Assembly (NCBI GenBank): GCA_022843045.1
Contig: JALHOJ010000008.1
Location: forward strand, 17,118-81,117
Length of the DNA: 64,000 nt
Direction: 5' to 3'
Source: Phycisphaerales bacterium
GTDB lineage: Bacteria; Planctomycetota; Phycisphaerae; Phycisphaerales; UBA1924
The position numbers and the translations under genes are program-made. The notes beneath the pieces were generated by a model. The model was not told the DNA's origin. It ran no database searches and was given only the letters and a program-made list of their open reading frames with translations. The number at the start of each line of letters is the position of its first letter. Position 1 is the stretch's first letter. Positions 43,293 to 51,943 of the stretch are shown in pieces.

Positions 43293-44738
43293 ATGCCCGA
43301 CCACGCACACACGATTCTCAACACGCTCCAGTCCAACGAAACCGGCTCGATCCAGCGTTGGATGGATTGGCTCCGCATCCCCAGCGTCTCCACCGATCCC
43401 AAGTTTCGCGACGAGACCCGCAAGGCGGGCAAGTGGATCGCCGATCAGTTCGCGGCGCTTGGCTTTGACTGCAAACTGGTCGAGACCGGCAAGATCGGCA
43501 AGGATGGCAAAGGCGAGGGACACCCGATCGTCCTTGCGACCATCGACGCCGCGCCGGGCTACAAGGGCCCGCACGTGCTGTTCTACGGGCACTACGACGT
43601 GCAGCCGCCGGATCCGCTCAATCTCTGGGACAGCGCTCCTTTTGAGCCGGTGCTGCGTCCCGCGAAGGCCGGCGAAGAGGGCGGCGAGCGCGTCGTCGCG
43701 CGCGGCGCGGTGGACGACAAGGGCCAGGTGATGACGTTCCTCGAGGCCTGCCGGGCATGGAAGCAAGTCGCTGGCCACCCCACCAACGGCGCGAAGTACA
43801 CGCTGCTCATCGAGGGCGAAGAAGAAAGCGGCAGCGCCAACCTGGCCCAGTTCGTCAAGGACTACAAGAAGCAACTTGATGCGTGCGATGTCTGCCTTGT
43901 CTCTGACACGGGCATGCTGGGCCGCGCCAAGCCCGCCATCACCTACGGCGTCCGCGGCATCGCATACACGCAAGTCACGCTGCACGCCAGCAACCAGGAT
44001 CTGCACAGCGGTCTGTGGGGCGGGCGCTGCCCCAACCCGATCACAGAACTTGCCCGCGTGCTGGCGCAGCTGCACGACAAGAAGCGCCGCGTGACGATTC
44101 CCGGTTTCTACGACGATGTCGTGCCGCTCACGAAGAAGGAGCGCGACAACTGGAAGAAGCTCAAGTTCAACTCCAAAGCTGCGCTCAAGAAGATCGGCCT
44201 TGGGGCCGCCGCGGACATCGGCGAAGCCGGCTACACCGCGATGGAACGCGAGTGGGGGCGTCCGACCGCCGAGATCAACGGCATCTGGGGCGGATACATC
44301 GGCGAGGGCGCCAAGACCGTGATCCCCGCGCACGCGAGCGCGAAAGTGTCTTTCCGCCTGGTCGCAAACCAGAACCCGCACAAGATCACCAAGCAGTTCT
44401 TCAACTGGTGCAAGAAGCACACGCCGCCCGGATGCAAGTGGGAACTCACCGACCTGCACGGCGGCTTCGGCGTCACCGTCCCCATCGATTCGCCTCATTT
44501 GGCCGCCGCGAGCAGCGCCCTCAAGCGTGCCAGCGGCAAGTCCCCCGACCTCATCAAGAGCGGCGGCTCGATTCCGGTGGCTGGCATGCTCAAGGACATC
44601 CTGGGCATCGACACGATCTTCATGGGCTTCGGCCTTGATGACGATCGCGTGCACAGCCCCAACGAGAAGTTTGAGCTGGCGTGCTTCCGGCTGGGGTGCA
44701 AGGCGCATGCGATGTTTATTGATGAAGTAACGAAGTAG
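43293..44738 (+). CDS. M20 family metallopeptidase (dipeptidase-like)
   Basis: Di-zinc hydrolase of 481 residues, close to the CNDP/DapE-like dipeptidases. Metal ligands follow the family order: HYDVQPP (His and Asp), ARGAVDDKG (bridging Asp), LLIEGEEESGS (catalytic and ligand Glu), VSDTG (Asp) and DDDRVHSPNEKFEL (His) near the end. The lid domain lies in between (ITYGVRGIAYTQVTLHASNQDLHSG). There is no signal peptide, so it should hydrolyse peptides in the cytoplasm. A Lys-rich loop (KKERDNWKKLKFNSKAALKK) is a local oddity. Start ATG 43293; it follows birA by 100 bases. Confidence 0.93.
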   Translation: MPDHAHTILNTLQSNETGSIQRWMDWLRIPSVSTDPKFRDETRKAGKWIADQFAALGFDCKLVETGKIGKDGKGEGHPIVLATIDAAPGYKGPHVLFYGHYDVQPPDPLNLWDSAPFEPVLRPAKAGEEGGERVVARGAVDDKGQVMTFLEACRAWKQVAGHPTNGAKYTLLIEGEEESGSANLAQFVKDYKKQLDACDVCLVSDTGMLGRAKPAITYGVRGIAYTQVTLHASNQDLHSGLWGGRCPNPITELARVLAQLHDKKRRVTIPGFYDDVVPLTKKERDNWKKLKFNSKAALKKIGLGAAADIGEAGYTAMEREWGRPTAEINGIWGGYIGEGAKTVIPAHASAKVSFRLVANQNPHKITKQFFNWCKKHTPPGCKWELTDLHGGFGVTVPIDSPHLAAASSALKRASGKSPDLIKSGGSIPVAGMLKDILGIDTIFMGFGLDDDRVHSPNEKFELACFRLGCKAHAMFIDEVTK

Positions 44739-44817
44739 GTGGCCCGCCCCCAGCATCGAGCGCACAGCGGCCACACGCTACGCACTCGAGTACCTGTCCG
44801 ACCAAGCGACGTTGGCC

Positions 44818-45186
44818 ATGAAGAGATGGGTCATGTACTTCGCGTTACTCGTCGGGCCGACTGCTGGCTTGCTTGTTCTTCGCGCTCTGTTCCTGATGTC
44901 GCTGGATGCCTCTGCCGAAACGCTCTCGCGCGGAGGGTTGATATTGGCGCTGTTTGGGGTGGGCATGATGTGGGCGGTGGTGTTCTACACAGCATTGGCT
45001 TGGCTAGCGATTTGGATGTTGCTGCCACCCGCGGCAATGTGGAATAGATTGAGAAGGACCGCTAAGTCCAATCAATTGAGTCACGGCACAACAGAGAAGC
45101 AGTGGGTCATCTGGTGGTTGGTGGGATGCGTCATTGCAATTGCCACGGCTCTTGCGATCACTCGACAATTGTGGATGCAACCGTAA
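44818..45186 (+). CDS. Small three-helix membrane protein, unknown function
   Basis: Protein of 122 residues with three hydrophobic spans (WVMYFALLVGPTAGLLVLRALFLM, LILALFGVGMMWAVVFYTALAWLAIWMLL, WVIWWLVGCVIAIATALAI). Between the second and third lies a short basic loop (RLRRTAKSNQ). Base composition is lower in GC than the flanks, especially in the last third, which could mean relaxed selection or recent arrival. ATG 44818 is chosen over TTG 44812. It ends 43 bases from the convergent protease gene. No family recognised. Confidence 0.6.
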   Translation: MKRWVMYFALLVGPTAGLLVLRALFLMSLDASAETLSRGGLILALFGVGMMWAVVFYTALAWLAIWMLLPPAAMWNRLRRTAKSNQLSHGTTEKQWVIWWLVGCVIAIATALAITRQLWMQP

Positions 45187-45229
45187 CGACAAGTCGATCG
45201 GGCTTCGACATAATGAAAACAACCCGACT

Positions 45230-46627
45230 TCACTCGCTGTCGCGTAGATCGACGGTCAGGTCTTTGCGAACTTCGTTGCCGTCTTTGTCCTTGACTCGCA
45301 CCCGCACATCCACGCGCTTGCCCAGGAACGCACCCTCGCGTTGCAACGCAAGAATCGCTTCGACGCTGCTGCTCACTTCCTTCGTGCCCACGCGCTCGAT
45401 CTGCTGGCCAGATTCAAAGCCCGCCCGGGCCGCGGCGGAGTTGGGCCGCACCCGCGCCACGAACGCCCCGACGTCCGTGTCTCCCAGCACCATCCCGCCC
45501 TGACTCACCAGCATGTCCTGATAGATGCTGGCGAAAACGTCATCGGGCATCTCGCCCAGCGGGAACTTGAGTGTGATGCGGTCCTTCCCGTCGCGCACCA
45601 CCACCAGTTCCACATTCGTCCCAGGCCGCTTCGCCGAGATGATGCTGCGAAGATTCTCCGGTCCCTCCACCGCCATGCCGTCGATCTCGAGCACAATGTC
45701 GCCCTCGCGCAAGCCGCCCTGATCGCTGGGCCCGCCCGGCACTACCGCCTCGATCTGCACGCCCTTGCCGCGGAATATCGAGTTGTTCACTTCCACCGCG
45801 CCGGTCGAGAATCGTACGCCCAGATAGCCCTGTCGCACGGTGCCGGTTTCGATCAACTGCGCTACGCGCGATTCAATAGTCGCAAGCGGAATCGCGAACG
45901 AAATACCGGCGGATTGACCTTCGCCCCCGCCATCGGTCTCCATCGCCGTCGCGATCGCGACGTTCATGCCGACCACGCGCCCCTGCACATCGATGAGCGG
46001 CCCGCCCGAGTTGCCCGGGTTGACAGCCGCGTCGGTCTGGATGAAGTTGGAGATGCCCATGCCGCTGGGGCTGCGGGCGGATCGGCCCAGGCCCGAGACG
46101 ATGCCGCTGGACATGCTGAACTTGAAGCCGAAGGGCGAGCCGAACGCGAACACGCGATCGCCCCGCTGCACACGCTCGCCCGTGGCTCGGTGTGCGGGCA
46201 CCAGATGATCGCCCGGCTCAACCTTGATCACTGCGATGTCGGAAAGCGGATCGGCCCCGATCACGGTGCCTTCTTCAAGCCGCCCATCATGAAACTGGAT
46301 CGTGACGCGCGACACCGGGCCGACCACGTGCGCGTTGGTGATGATGTGACCGGTGTCGTCAAACACCCAGCCCGCCCCGCTTGCCCCGCGCCAACGTCGC
46401 ATCTCCACGTGCACCACGCTGGGCTCGACGCTCTCGGCGACGTTCCGCACCGCGTCGTTGACGCGCTGCAGAATGTCATCGCCCGCGAGCGACTGTCGCG
46501 CGAGTTGCACGCGCTCCTGCGTCCGCAAAGCGGCGATCGTCCGCATCGCGCTGGGCACCGCCAGCAACACCGCCCCGGTGGTGAGCAACACGACGAACGC
46601 GGGACCGAAGGTGATGAAGCGGCGCAT
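45230..46627 (-). CDS. Deg/HtrA-type serine protease with two PDZ-like domains
   Basis: Envelope protease of 465 residues anchored by an N-terminal helix (FGPAFVVLLTTGAVLLAVPSAM). The trypsin-like domain carries the triad His (IITNAHVVG), Asp (DPLSDIAVIKV) and Ser (NPGNSGGPLID). A PDZ domain follows (RQGYLGVRFSTGAVEV...GLREGDIVLEIDGMAV) and a second, less typical PDZ-like part near the end (ARVRPNSAAARAGFESGQQIERV). It probably degrades or holds misfolded exported proteins, or acts in regulated proteolysis. ATG 46627 is chosen; longer frames include a G-rich leader that is unlikely to be coding. It faces a small membrane protein gene tail to tail. Confidence 0.93.
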   Translation of the reverse strand: MRRFITFGPAFVVLLTTGAVLLAVPSAMRTIAALRTQERVQLARQSLAGDDILQRVNDAVRNVAESVEPSVVHVEMRRWRGASGAGWVFDDTGHIITNAHVVGPVSRVTIQFHDGRLEEGTVIGADPLSDIAVIKVEPGDHLVPAHRATGERVQRGDRVFAFGSPFGFKFSMSSGIVSGLGRSARSPSGMGISNFIQTDAAVNPGNSGGPLIDVQGRVVGMNVAIATAMETDGGGEGQSAGISFAIPLATIESRVAQLIETGTVRQGYLGVRFSTGAVEVNNSIFRGKGVQIEAVVPGGPSDQGGLREGDIVLEIDGMAVEGPENLRSIISAKRPGTNVELVVVRDGKDRITLKFPLGEMPDDVFASIYQDMLVSQGGMVLGDTDVGAFVARVRPNSAAARAGFESGQQIERVGTKEVSSSVEAILALQREGAFLGKRVDVRVRVKDKDGNEVRKDLTVDLRDSE

Positions 46628-46637
46628 GAATGAATGT

Positions 46638-46682
46638 GGGAGGCGTTGGGAGTGGGGGAGTGGGGGGGCGGGGGGAGGCGGG
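46638..46682 (+). repeat. G-tract cluster, candidate G-quadruplex
   Basis: Successive runs of three to seven G (GGG, GGG, GGGGG, GGGGGGG, GGGGGG, GGG) separated by one to seven bases sit 11 to 55 bases upstream of the protease start. They lie on its template strand. Four or more runs with short loops meet the usual G-quadruplex pattern. Confidence 0.55.
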
Positions 46683-46806
46683 TGAGTAAGCAGATGGAGT
46701 CGAAAACTCGAACAGCAGTAGTACTTTCGATGCTTGCCAGCAGATCGGTTGCGATTGCCGGGCTTCGTTGTGATTCGCCGAGTCGGCCCGTTCGTTTCGG
46801 GCTCGG

Positions 46807-47583
46807 TTAGGTGCCAACCTGCCGATTCGCGACAATCTGCACCCACCGCGACGCCGCGTCCACGATCGCGGGACCCAGTTGGGCCGTGGCCTTCGCAAAG
46901 CGAGGCGGCGACTGCGACAGGCCCAGCAGGTCCTGCAGCACCAGCACCTGTCCGTGGCACGTGTTCCCCGCGCCGATGCCGATGACGGGCACCTTGGTGT
47001 ATTCCAAGACCCGCTTGGTCACGCTCTCGGGCACCGCCTCGACCAGCAGCATCACCGCCCCCGCGCGCTCGAGAGCGATCGCATCGGCGACCACTTGATC
47101 AGCCTCCGCGTCGGTCCGCGCCCCCGAGGTGTATCCAGACGTCAACGCCGCCCGCTGCGGCTTGCTTCCGACATGCGCACACACCGGAATCCCCGCGCGC
47201 GTGAGCTTTTCCACCAGTGGCGCGAAACTGGCGTCCAGTTCCAGCTTCACGATGTCCGCAAGCCCCTCAGTCAAAAACCGTCCCGCGTTGCGAATCGCCT
47301 CGGCGTCATCGGCGTGATACGACAGGAATGGCATATCGCCCATCACCACCGTGTCCGGCGCGCCCCGCTTCACGCCCGCCGTGAGCGCGAGCAGCACGCC
47401 AAGGTCCATGTCGATGGTCCGCGAGTGCCCCAGGATCACTTCTGCAGCGGTGTCGCCCACCAGCAGGCAATGCACGCCCGCTTTGGCCAGCCAGCGCGCC
47501 GTGGTCGCGTCATAACACGTCAAAGCGGCGAACGGCGTGCCGTCGCGGGCCATTTTCTGGAGGGTTTTCAGCGTCGACGCCAT
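46807..47583 (-). CDS. panB: 3-methyl-2-oxobutanoate hydroxymethyltransferase
   Basis: Cytoplasmic TIM-barrel enzyme of 258 residues that makes ketopantoate from 2-oxoisovalerate and methylene-tetrahydrofolate in pantothenate/CoA synthesis. Landmarks are LTCYDATTARWLAKAGVHCLLVGDTAAEVILGH, VVMGDMPFLSY (metal Asp), ADIVKLELD (Glu), VCAHVGSKPQ and the C-terminal VIGIGAGNTCHGQVLVLQDLLGL. ATG 47583 is the conserved start, and the open frame up to 47661 is not family-like. panC and panD are not adjacent. The gene follows holA after about 230 bases. Confidence 0.95.
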   Translation of the reverse strand: MASTLKTLQKMARDGTPFAALTCYDATTARWLAKAGVHCLLVGDTAAEVILGHSRTIDMDLGVLLALTAGVKRGAPDTVVMGDMPFLSYHADDAEAIRNAGRFLTEGLADIVKLELDASFAPLVEKLTRAGIPVCAHVGSKPQRAALTSGYTSGARTDAEADQVVADAIALERAGAVMLLVEAVPESVTKRVLEYTKVPVIGIGAGNTCHGQVLVLQDLLGLSQSPPRFAKATAQLGPAIVDAASRWVQIVANRQVGT

Positions 47584-47664
47584 GCCAAAGAGTACGAGCC
47601 GTGCACACGGGACGCAACGAGCAATGAAACTGGCTTCTACGCGCCAGCCACGAGCAAACAAGAT

Positions 47665-47739
47665 GAACGCAGAGGAAGGAATCTAGGAACCGCGTCCCGA
47701 GTGCAACTCTTCTCTGCGCACTCAGCGGCCTCTGCGTTC
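47665..47739. repeat. Inverted repeat GAACGCAGAGG...CCTCTGCGTTC
   Basis: Eleven-base perfect arms at 47665-47675 and 47729-47739 enclose 53 bases between panB and holA. An arm-like sequence without its partner recurs as tandem CGCAGAG units at 62711-62740, so it is a dispersed repeat family in this genome. It could fold in RNA. Confidence 0.6.
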
Positions 47740-47813
47740 AATCACTCAAGTCCCAACGCACGGCCCTTCATCGCCACCCCGCTACTCCGTCTCTTCGTCT
47801 CTCCGCCTCTTCC

Positions 47814-48839
47814 TCACTTTTCCCCCGCGTGATACTTCACCACCAGCATCTCGAGCGCCCGATCCGCCTCCGTCAACCCCCGTTTACTGCGCCGATCAGC
47901 CTCCACGCACGCCTGCAAGAACGCGAGCGTGTCCGCTGGGGTCGTTCGCTTCGCCGCGGCGACAAACGGCTCCTGACTGGGCCCCCAGAGCTTCAGCGGC
48001 TTGGCAAGCGCAAACGGCTGGGCGCCTTGCCGCAGCCCCGCGCACATGCCGTGCAGTTTGCGGGCCATGTCGGTGATGGCGTACATCACCAGTTGCGACG
48101 GCTCGCGCGAGACGTCGAGAACGTATCGCAGGTGCGCGATCCCCGCCTCGGGGCTGCTCGTGAGGATCGTTCTCTGCACGTTCCACGCGGCTTCGTCACG
48201 CGAGACGCCCACAAACTGACCCACCAAGGCCGGCGTGATCGGCGCGGCCTCGCCCTTGGCATCCAGCCCCGCCGCCGCGGCGAGCTTCGCGAGCTCGGTT
48301 TCGAGCATCATCAGGCTCGGGCCCACCCGGCTGAGCAACGCCTTGGCCGCGTCAAGCTGGATCGGGGCCGCGTGCTTGGTGGGGCAACGCTTCATGATCC
48401 AGTCGATGGCTTCCTTCTCGCTGGGCGCGGCACACTTGCGCACCACGCCGATCGCCTCGATCATCTTCTCCAACTTGCCACCGATGAAGTTGGGCCCGCG
48501 CAGTACCAGCGTTGCCATGTCGCAGGGCGATTCGACATACCGCTCGAACAGCGGTCGCGACGCTTCCCTCACGACATCCGCCACGTTGTCAACGATCACC
48601 AGTTTGTGCGTGGCGATCAGTCCGAACGACCGACACTCGTCAAGGATGTCGCTCGCCTGCGCCCCGTCGCCATCAAACGTGAAGACCTGCACGTCGCCGA
48701 GGGCCAGGATGAGTAGCTCTTTGACCGAACCCGTGAACTCCTGTCGCAGAAACGCGTCCTCGCCCACGAACAGCGAAACGGGCGGCACTTCCGCGGGCTT
48801 CTTGGGCGTGCTCTCGGCGTTGGCGGGCTTTTTGGCCAT
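47814..48839 (-). CDS. holA: DNA polymerase III subunit delta (clamp-loader)
   Basis: Clamp-loader subunit of 341 residues that opens the sliding clamp. The order is as in HolA: VSLFVGEDAFLRQEFTGSVKELL at the start of domain I, KLVIVDNVADVV in the middle, then SLMMLETELAKLAAAAG and ITPALVGQFVGVSRDEAAWNVQRTIL, and a helical collar domain ending LTEADRALEMLVVKYH. It is divergent, as this protein generally is. ATG 48839 follows the usual Lys/Pro-rich opening (MAKKPANAESTPKKP). The opposite-strand gene at 49041 starts 201 bases away, leaving room for divergent promoters. Confidence 0.9.
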   Translation of the reverse strand: MAKKPANAESTPKKPAEVPPVSLFVGEDAFLRQEFTGSVKELLILALGDVQVFTFDGDGAQASDILDECRSFGLIATHKLVIVDNVADVVREASRPLFERYVESPCDMATLVLRGPNFIGGKLEKMIEAIGVVRKCAAPSEKEAIDWIMKRCPTKHAAPIQLDAAKALLSRVGPSLMMLETELAKLAAAAGLDAKGEAAPITPALVGQFVGVSRDEAAWNVQRTILTSSPEAGIAHLRYVLDVSREPSQLVMYAITDMARKLHGMCAGLRQGAQPFALAKPLKLWGPSQEPFVAAAKRTTPADTLAFLQACVEADRRSKRGLTEADRALEMLVVKYHAGEK

Positions 48840-49040
48840 GGGGCATGATACGAACCCGGAGCGCGAGCGACGCAGCCGCAAAAGTGCATCAAAGAGCGAC
48901 GAAACAGCCAAGAGCAAGCCAAAGCAGCGGCGGTTCGAGCGTGCTCGCAGACCATCATGCGCTGGGCTCGCTTCTCGCTGTTTCGCTGCCCGCTGATTCC
49001 TGTCTCCCGTCGCTCACGCTCCAGGTTCGTACCCTCCCCC

Positions 49041-50141
49041 ATGCTGCCCCTCCTCGCCGCGCTCCTCTTCTCCGCCCTCCCCGCCCAGCCCCCGCACGAG
49101 CGCGTCGAAGCCCCACGCGTCATGGAGTTCCTCAAGTCGCTCCCCACCAAGCGCTCCGCGACCGGCGATGCGGCCCATCTCGAAGGCCTCCGCGAAACCG
49201 AGCGACTGATCGAGCGCGAACTCACCGCCATCGGCTACGAACCCATGCTCTGGGGCTTCACGTGGGGCAAGGGGCAGCATCCGCTCGACGAAGACCCCGC
49301 CGAGGGCGCCGCGGCCAAGGACGGCGAAGTCGCGCACCGCTGGAACAACATCATCGCCGAAGTGAAGGGCACCACCCATCCCGAGCAGATCGTCATCATC
49401 GGCGCACACTTTGACGCCGTGCCCAACTCCCCCGGTGCCGACGACAACGGCACCGGCACCGCCGCGACCATGGAACTCGCCCGCATCTTCCACGAGAGCA
49501 AGCCCAAGCGCACCCTTCGCTTTGTGTTCTTTAACGTCGAAGAGCCCGGCCTCGTCGGCAGCCGCAAGTACGCCGCCGCGGCCAAACGCGCGATGGATCG
49601 CCCCGCCGAAGAAGGCAAGCCCCAGCGCCGTGTCGTCGCCATGCTCAGCCTCGAAATGCTCGGCTACTACTGCGACGAGCCGGGCTGCCAAAAGTCCCCC
49701 ATCCCCGCAATTCCCGGCGTGTGGGAGCCGCCCACGACGGGCGACTTCCTTGCGATCGCGACCACCGCGTCGCACAACTGGCTGGGCGAACTGATCGAGC
49801 GCGAGTGGAAGAAGGCCCAGCCCGACTTCAAGCTCATCCGTCCCAGCTTCATCCCCGACATTCCCAACACCCCCGCCGACCTCCTCCGCAGCGACCATGC
49901 CCCGTTCCTGTTCATCGGCGTCCCCGCCGCGATGATCGCTGACACCGCCAACTTCCGCAGCCCGCATTACCACCAACCCACGGACACGATCCCAACCATC
50001 GACGCACGCCGATTCGTCAGCGCGGTGCGAGGCCTCGCGGGCGTGGTAGAAGCGTTGGGGAATGGCGATGTGCCCGCGCCGACCTCAAAGTTGGAGCCCG
50101 TGCGCGAAGAGCCAGAGTTGCCTCAGCCATCTGCAAAGTGA
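49041..50141 (+). CDS. M28 family zinc aminopeptidase, exported
   Basis: Zinc peptidase of 366 residues with an N-terminal signal peptide (MLPLLAALLFSALPAQ). Di-zinc ligands are in place: IIGAHFDAVPNSPGADDNGTG (His, bridging Asp), VFFNVEEPGLVGSRKY (catalytic and ligand Glu), the MLSLEMLGYY region, RSDHAPF and HYHQPTDTIPT (last His). It would clip N-terminal residues from peptides outside the cytoplasm. ATG 49041 is chosen because it starts the signal peptide; the open frame to 48957 adds a charged stretch. It precedes the salvage operon by 180 bases, so cofunction in using peptidoglycan-derived peptides is possible. Confidence 0.92.
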   Translation: MLPLLAALLFSALPAQPPHERVEAPRVMEFLKSLPTKRSATGDAAHLEGLRETERLIERELTAIGYEPMLWGFTWGKGQHPLDEDPAEGAAAKDGEVAHRWNNIIAEVKGTTHPEQIVIIGAHFDAVPNSPGADDNGTGTAATMELARIFHESKPKRTLRFVFFNVEEPGLVGSRKYAAAAKRAMDRPAEEGKPQRRVVAMLSLEMLGYYCDEPGCQKSPIPAIPGVWEPPTTGDFLAIATTASHNWLGELIEREWKKAQPDFKLIRPSFIPDIPNTPADLLRSDHAPFLFIGVPAAMIADTANFRSPHYHQPTDTIPTIDARRFVSAVRGLAGVVEALGNGDVPAPTSKLEPVREEPELPQPSAK

Positions 50142-50320
50142 CGTGCGTTGTCACGATGCGACGTTCGCTCCGATCTACGAGAATGGCATTGCATTGACTT
50201 CAAGCGCGTCCGTTCCCGCCACCTTCACAACTCGCCCGCACGCGTGCTGGATCCCGAACTCCCGCTGCCGCTCCCGGTTCCTGCAGCCGTCACCTCGCCG
50301 CCTCACTAGACTGCCCGCTC

Positions 50321-51943
50321 ATGGATGAGACGCCAGTCAGCCAAGCCGCGAATCTCGGCCTTTCCGGCCTCGACTGGCTCGTCCTCGCCCTGTACTTTGC
50401 TGTGCTCATCGGCACGGGTGTCTACTTCGCGAGGAAAGCCCCCAAGAACGCCCGAGAGTACTTCCTCGCCGAGCGATCCATGCCCGCGTGGGCGGTCGCG
50501 CTTTCGCTGGTCGCGACGATGCAGTCCGCCGCGACGTTCATCGGAGTTCCCGAGCAAAGCTACCTCCGCAACCTGACGTACCTGGGCGCCAGCGTCGCGC
50601 CCATGATCGCCGCGCTGATCGCGGCTTTCGTCTTCTTCCCGCGCTACTACGCCGCGAACGTCGCGTCGCCCTATGAATACTTGGAATCGCGCTTCGGCTC
50701 TGGCGCACGAACCGCCACGAGTTGGACGTACCTCTTCGGACGGCTGCTCGCCAGCGGCGCGCGGACGTACATCGGCGCCCTCCCGCTCTCGCTCGCCATC
50801 TTCGGCGATGCATCGCTGCCGCACGTCTGCATCTCCATCGTCGCCATCATGGCCTTCGCCACGCTCTACACGTTCGTGGGCGGCGTGCGCAGCGTGATCT
50901 GGACCGATGTCTTGCAAGTCGGCGTCTACTTGGGCGCAGCCATCGTCGCGATAGTCGTGCTGTGGCACGCGATTCCCGCAAGCACGAGCCAGATCGTGCA
51001 CACGCTGCGCGAAGCCGACAAACTGGTCGTGATCGATACCTCAACCAGCCCCACCGCGGGCTTCTCGATCTGGTCCGTGCTCACTGGCCTCGTCCTGCTC
51101 AACCTCGCCGCCCTCGCCACGGATCAGGACATGGTCCAGCGCAGCCTCACCTGCAAAAGCGCGAAGCACGCGGCCCGCGGCATGATCATCGCCGCGCTCG
51201 TCGGCGTGCCCGTGGTGATGGTCTTCCTCGCCATCGGCCTGCTGCTCTTCGTGTACTACCAGCGTCCGGACCTCATGGGTGCCGCCGCCGTCGCCGCGCC
51301 GCAGCAGAGTAAGGACGTCTTCCAGACGTTCATCCTGGGCGAAATGCCACCGGGCGTGCGGGGCCTGATGATCGCGGGCGTGCTCGCCGTGGGCCCCATC
51401 GGCATCAACGCGACGATCAACAGCATGGCCAGCACCCTCATCGCCGACACGTACCAGCGGGCCGTGCCCGTGCGCGACGCCAAGCGCGATCTGTGGGCCA
51501 GCCGCGCCGCCGTCATCGCCTGCGGCGGAGCCCTGATGCTCGCCGCGATGGGCTGCGCCTGGTGGCAAAGACAGAGCGGCCAGGCCCTGATCGACTTCGT
51601 GCTGGGCGTGATGTCCTTTGCATACGCGGGACTGCTGGGTGTGTTCCTGTGCGCCGTCTGCACGCGCCGCGGCAACCAACTCTCCGCAATCGTCGCCTTG
51701 CTCGTGGGCTTCTGCGTGGTGCTGTGGCTGCAACCCGCGTTATTCCACGCAACCAAAGACGCCCTCGCGAGTGCGACCGCGAGTGCATTCGGCTGGTCCG
51801 CTGACCGTGCCGCCAATCCGCTGACACTGACGATGACGTTCTCGTACCAACTGGTCATCGGCACCGTGCTCGCATTCGCGGTCTGCTGCGTCGGCTCGCG
51901 CCGCAGCACCAGTGCTTCAGGCAGCCAGGGGACCGCGCGATGA
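50321..51943 (+). CDS. Sodium:solute symporter (SSS family)
   Basis: Secondary transporter of 540 residues with about thirteen helices. It has the SSS fold motifs: WLVLALYFAVLIGTGVYFARKAPKNAREYFLAERSMPAWAVALSLVATMQSAATFIGVPEQSY near the start, then GGVRSVIWTDVLQ and ATDQDMVQRSLTCKSAKHAARGMI. Substrate is not fixed by sequence. Its stop overlaps the GH20 gene start (ATGA) and anmK and murQ follow, so amino sugars or muropeptide fragments such as GlcNAc-anhydroMurNAc are the natural guess. Start ATG 50321. Confidence 0.9.
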   Translation: MDETPVSQAANLGLSGLDWLVLALYFAVLIGTGVYFARKAPKNAREYFLAERSMPAWAVALSLVATMQSAATFIGVPEQSYLRNLTYLGASVAPMIAALIAAFVFFPRYYAANVASPYEYLESRFGSGARTATSWTYLFGRLLASGARTYIGALPLSLAIFGDASLPHVCISIVAIMAFATLYTFVGGVRSVIWTDVLQVGVYLGAAIVAIVVLWHAIPASTSQIVHTLREADKLVVIDTSTSPTAGFSIWSVLTGLVLLNLAALATDQDMVQRSLTCKSAKHAARGMIIAALVGVPVVMVFLAIGLLLFVYYQRPDLMGAAAVAAPQQSKDVFQTFILGEMPPGVRGLMIAGVLAVGPIGINATINSMASTLIADTYQRAVPVRDAKRDLWASRAAVIACGGALMLAAMGCAWWQRQSGQALIDFVLGVMSFAYAGLLGVFLCAVCTRRGNQLSAIVALLVGFCVVLWLQPALFHATKDALASATASAFGWSADRAANPLTLTMTFSYQLVIGTVLAFAVCCVGSRRSTSASGSQGTAR

